Position numbers and translations under genes: made by a program. A stretch of 7,553 nucleotides of DNA from Planctomycetaceae bacterium (GTDB lineage: Bacteria; Planctomycetota; Planctomycetia; Pirellulales; UBA1268): the NCBI GenBank assembly GCA_947464585.1, contig CANHYS010000086.1:1-7553 (forward strand). Reading direction: 5' to 3'. Under the pieces are notes generated by a model, which saw only the letters and a program-made list of their open reading frames with translations, made no database searches and was not told the origin of the DNA. Below are positions 6,217-7,553 of the stretch, piece after piece (the stretch's first letter is position 1; each line of letters opens with the position of its first letter).

Positions 6217-7233
6217 TCACAGCCTGCCGGCGGCGTTTTGGATCGCCCCGACGTAGGACGAAAAAATGCGAAACACGATCACAACGATCAGACCCGCCAC
6301 GGCGGCCCAGACGAGCAAACCGGCTCCCTTGGCTGCGGCCTCGAAGCCAGCCCGAGCCTCTTCGTCGAACTGGCCCGCCAGCCGGTCGAGCACTTCGGAC
6401 GTGTTGCCGGTAGCCTCGCCGACGGCGATGGTCTCGAGCACCCGCAGGGGAAACCGCCGCGTCTGGTCGAGCGCCAGCGCCAGCGTGCCACCCGCCCGCA
6501 GTCGCTCCTCGACCGCTGCCGTATCGACCGCAAGCCCCGGCGCCACGCTCGATGCCAGCGTGAGCAGCCGGCCGATGTCGAGGCCCACGCCGCTTGCCAG
6601 CGAGGCGGCGCGACACCATGCCGCCGCTTCGGCGGCGCGGGATGCAGGCCCGATCACCGGGATGCGATCGACGACCAACCGCATGATGCCATGCCGCCGC
6701 CAGTTGGCCACCGCCTGTCCAAAGAGCAGCCTGCCGACAAGAGCCACGCCGGCGACAGACGCAAGGTACACGATCAGGCCGCGCGTGCCGCGGAGACCGA
6801 TCCGCAGGATGTCGTGCGACATCATGCCCGCCATGAAGATGAGAAACCCGACGACCACGATCGCCACCGCGAGTTGGAACGCCGGGCCCGCCAGACTGCG
6901 GCGGAGCTCACGGGTCGTGCGCACGCCGCGCTCGAGCACGCTCGCGAGTTCACGGAGCGTCTCCGCCTCGTGGCCGGTGCGGTCTCCGACCGCGACCATG
7001 CCGCGGACGAGCGGCGAAAATGTGTCGCCAGCGGCGCCGAGCGCCTCGGCCAATGGATTCCCCTCCGCGAGCGCCTTCGCCACCTGCTCCATCTGCGGCC
7101 GCCACGCGGCGGGAACGCGGGCCATCTCCATCTGCCACGCCCGCCGCATATCGATCCCCGCCCCGAGCGCGACGGCGAGTCGACCGAGCATGCCGGCCAC
7201 CATCGCCCGCGGCATCTCACGGCGTGTGAACAT
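6217..7233 (-). CDS. Type II secretion/type IV pilus platform protein (GspF/PilC family)
   Basis: A 338-residue inner-membrane protein of the GspF/PilC family, which forms the platform that couples the cytoplasmic assembly ATPase to growth of a pilus or pseudopilus. Two copies of the family's helical domain are visible: the first about 10-115 (LGRLAVALGAGIDMRRAW ... VRGMVAVGDRTGHEAETLRELASVLE), the second about 200-300 (AAWCRAASLASGVGLDIGRLL ... RVLETIAVGEATGNTSEVLDRLAGQFDEEAR). Membrane helices lie at about 119-138, 152-172 and 305-325, the usual three-helix layout. It is shorter than typical members (about 400 residues) because the N-terminal extension ahead of the first domain is missing. 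The ATG at 7233 fits the domain start but has no Shine-Dalgarno sequence; a -10-like TAAAAT lies six bases upstream, so the mRNA may be leaderless. No GspE/PilB ATPase or prepilin peptidase is visible in the window. Confidence 0.88.
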   Translation of the reverse strand: MFTRREMPRAMVAGMLGRLAVALGAGIDMRRAWQMEMARVPAAWRPQMEQVAKALAEGNPLAEALGAAGDTFSPLVRGMVAVGDRTGHEAETLRELASVLERGVRTTRELRRSLAGPAFQLAVAIVVVGFLIFMAGMMSHDILRIGLRGTRGLIVYLASVAGVALVGRLLFGQAVANWRRHGIMRLVVDRIPVIGPASRAAEAAAWCRAASLASGVGLDIGRLLTLASSVAPGLAVDTAAVEERLRAGGTLALALDQTRRFPLRVLETIAVGEATGNTSEVLDRLAGQFDEEARAGFEAAAKGAGLLVWAAVAGLIVVIVFRIFSSYVGAIQNAAGRL

Positions 7234-7239
7234 GCGGAG

Positions 7240-7245
7240 ATTTTA
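7240..7245 (-). promoter_or_regulatory. Possible -10 box giving a leaderless GspF-like mRNA
   Basis: On the minus strand TAAAAT (five of six matches to TATAAT) ends six bases before the ATG at 7233, which would put the transcription start at or next to the A of the start codon. No Shine-Dalgarno sequence is present. A weak -35 candidate, TCGCCA, lies about 19 bp upstream. The call rests mainly on the -10 hexamer and its spacing. Confidence 0.35.
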
Positions 7246-7306
7246 GGTCTGCGCGCGTGCGATTGGCGATAGGACTTCATCGCCTCGTTCCGCCAGCCCG
7301 ACGGGC

Positions 7307-7336
7307 AGCCGGGGATCGGCGGAAGCTCGAGGAGCT
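7307..7336. repeat. 30-bp direct repeat, copy 1
   Basis: It is identical base for base to 7430-7459. It starts AGCCGGGGATCGG and ends GCTCGAGGAGCT; the last part contains the palindromic core AGCTCGAGGAGCT (imperfect). The copies are 93 bp apart and the bases on either side differ, so the match is limited to these 30 positions. Confidence 0.9.
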
Positions 7337-7344
7337 GTCTTTAC

Positions 7345-7420
7345 GCGAAACACGGCATCCTGCCGTTTTCGCTTGGCAAACGCAGTTTGCTGGTGCTGCG
7401 CTTCGCATCCTGCGAAGCAG
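7345..7420. repeat. Cluster of three hairpins between the direct repeats
   Basis: Hairpin A: GCGAAA (7345-7350), one bulged C, ACGGCA (7352-7357), loop TCC, then TGCCGT and TTTCGC (7361-7372), a 12-bp stem. Hairpin B: GCAAAC (7376-7381), loop GCA, GTTTGC (7385-7390). Hairpin C: GCTTCGCA (7400-7407), loop TCC, TGCGAAGC (7411-7418). A and C share the nine-base tip GCATCCTGC. All three have loops of three bases. Three such stems in 76 bp are hard to explain as chance. No T tract follows, so they are not an obvious terminator. Confidence 0.75.
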
Positions 7421-7429
7421 TCTTGGGGG

Positions 7430-7459
7430 AGCCGGGGATCGGCGGAAGCTCGAGGAGCT
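7430..7459. repeat. 30-bp direct repeat, copy 2
   Basis: Perfect copy of 7307-7336 in the same orientation. It is preceded by TGGGGG, giving the ten-base string TGGGGGAGCC that also occurs at 3659-3668 just after the hairpin at 3633-3652. Confidence 0.9.
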
Positions 7460-7553
7460 TTTGGATTTTTCGACCTTCTGGGGAATGCGCTGCCGTAGGT
7501 CGTGGAAGGAGAAAAAGCCACTGCGACGAGACTTCTGCCGTCCCCGGCGGGGC

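Larger units (their letters stand above)
7246..7553. other. Non-coding region with repeat/hairpin cluster
   Basis: About 300 bp without a convincing gene. One open frame (minus strand, 7521-7243, 92 codons) spans it, but its translation is low-complexity and merely repeats PRASADPRLP because the DNA repeats. It also overlaps the predicted promoter of the GspF-like gene. Contents that can be supported are the two 30-bp direct repeats, the three hairpins between them, and a small inverted repeat GCCCG-A-CGGGC (7296-7306) just before the first repeat. The window ends inside a further GC-rich stretch. Confidence 0.6.

Noticed and set aside
7307..7459. CRISPR array
   Set aside because: There are only two repeats, the 93-bp gap is too long for a spacer and is filled with hairpins, and no cas gene is visible.
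7243..7521. 92-codon minus-strand frame
   Set aside because: The repeated PRASADPRLP in its product comes from the 30-bp DNA repeat, the frame spans three hairpins, and it overlaps the predicted promoter of the GspF-like gene.

Overview
The window looks like part of a chromosome from a GC-rich planctomycete, probably of the Pirellulales type. The main evidence is a DUF1559 prepilin-like protein with the [15 protein letters not shown] leader and a C-terminal H-X9-DG motif. It is preceded by a small protein carrying the 'VSGTATFNGKPLG' domain that is widespread in Planctomycetes. A HEAT-repeat protein with a 'GFVRYRGMWRT' segment and a large membrane protein without a clear family fit the same origin. 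No named species is claimed.

Layout, plus strand. Positions 1-918 hold the 3' part of cysA, the sulfate/thiosulfate ABC transporter ATPase; its Walker A region lies upstream of the window. It is followed by a 70-residue YezD-like (DUF2292) protein at 973-1185, so this end is the tail of a sulfur-assimilation operon. A 358-bp intergenic region (1186-1543) starts with a strikingly AT-rich stretch and contains a good sigma70-type promoter. It ends with a three-codon mini-ORF just ahead of a membrane-anchored transthyretin/carboxypeptidase-regulatory-like protein (1544-2200). The DUF1559 pilin-like gene (2293-3471) follows and is closed by a near-ideal intrinsic terminator (3544-3581). After a GC-rich hairpin element, a 455-residue polytopic membrane protein (3782-5149) is read on the same strand.

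Layout, minus strand. Two genes converge on this block. A GspF/PilC-type inner-membrane platform protein (7233 down to 6217) comes first, possibly on a leaderless transcript. A secreted HEAT-repeat protein (6120 down to 5179) comes second. The HEAT gene has two small tandem repeats: a 12-bp unit giving (AETT)5 after the signal peptide, and a 13-bp unit at its 3' end that copies the stop codon into all three frames. Positions 7246-7553 hold no convincing gene. They hold a pair of identical 30-bp direct repeats flanking three hairpins, which look like a repeat element.

How the genes fit together: cysA and the YezD-like gene belong to sulfate uptake and reduction. The anchored small protein and the DUF1559 protein form the usual planctomycete pair of envelope proteins. 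The GspF homologue belongs to the same broad type IV pilus/type II secretion world, but nothing here shows that it handles this particular pilin-like protein. I found no clear defence system, phage or transposase. The most unusual material is non-coding: the repeat/hairpin cluster, the mini-ORF leader and the triplicated stop codon.
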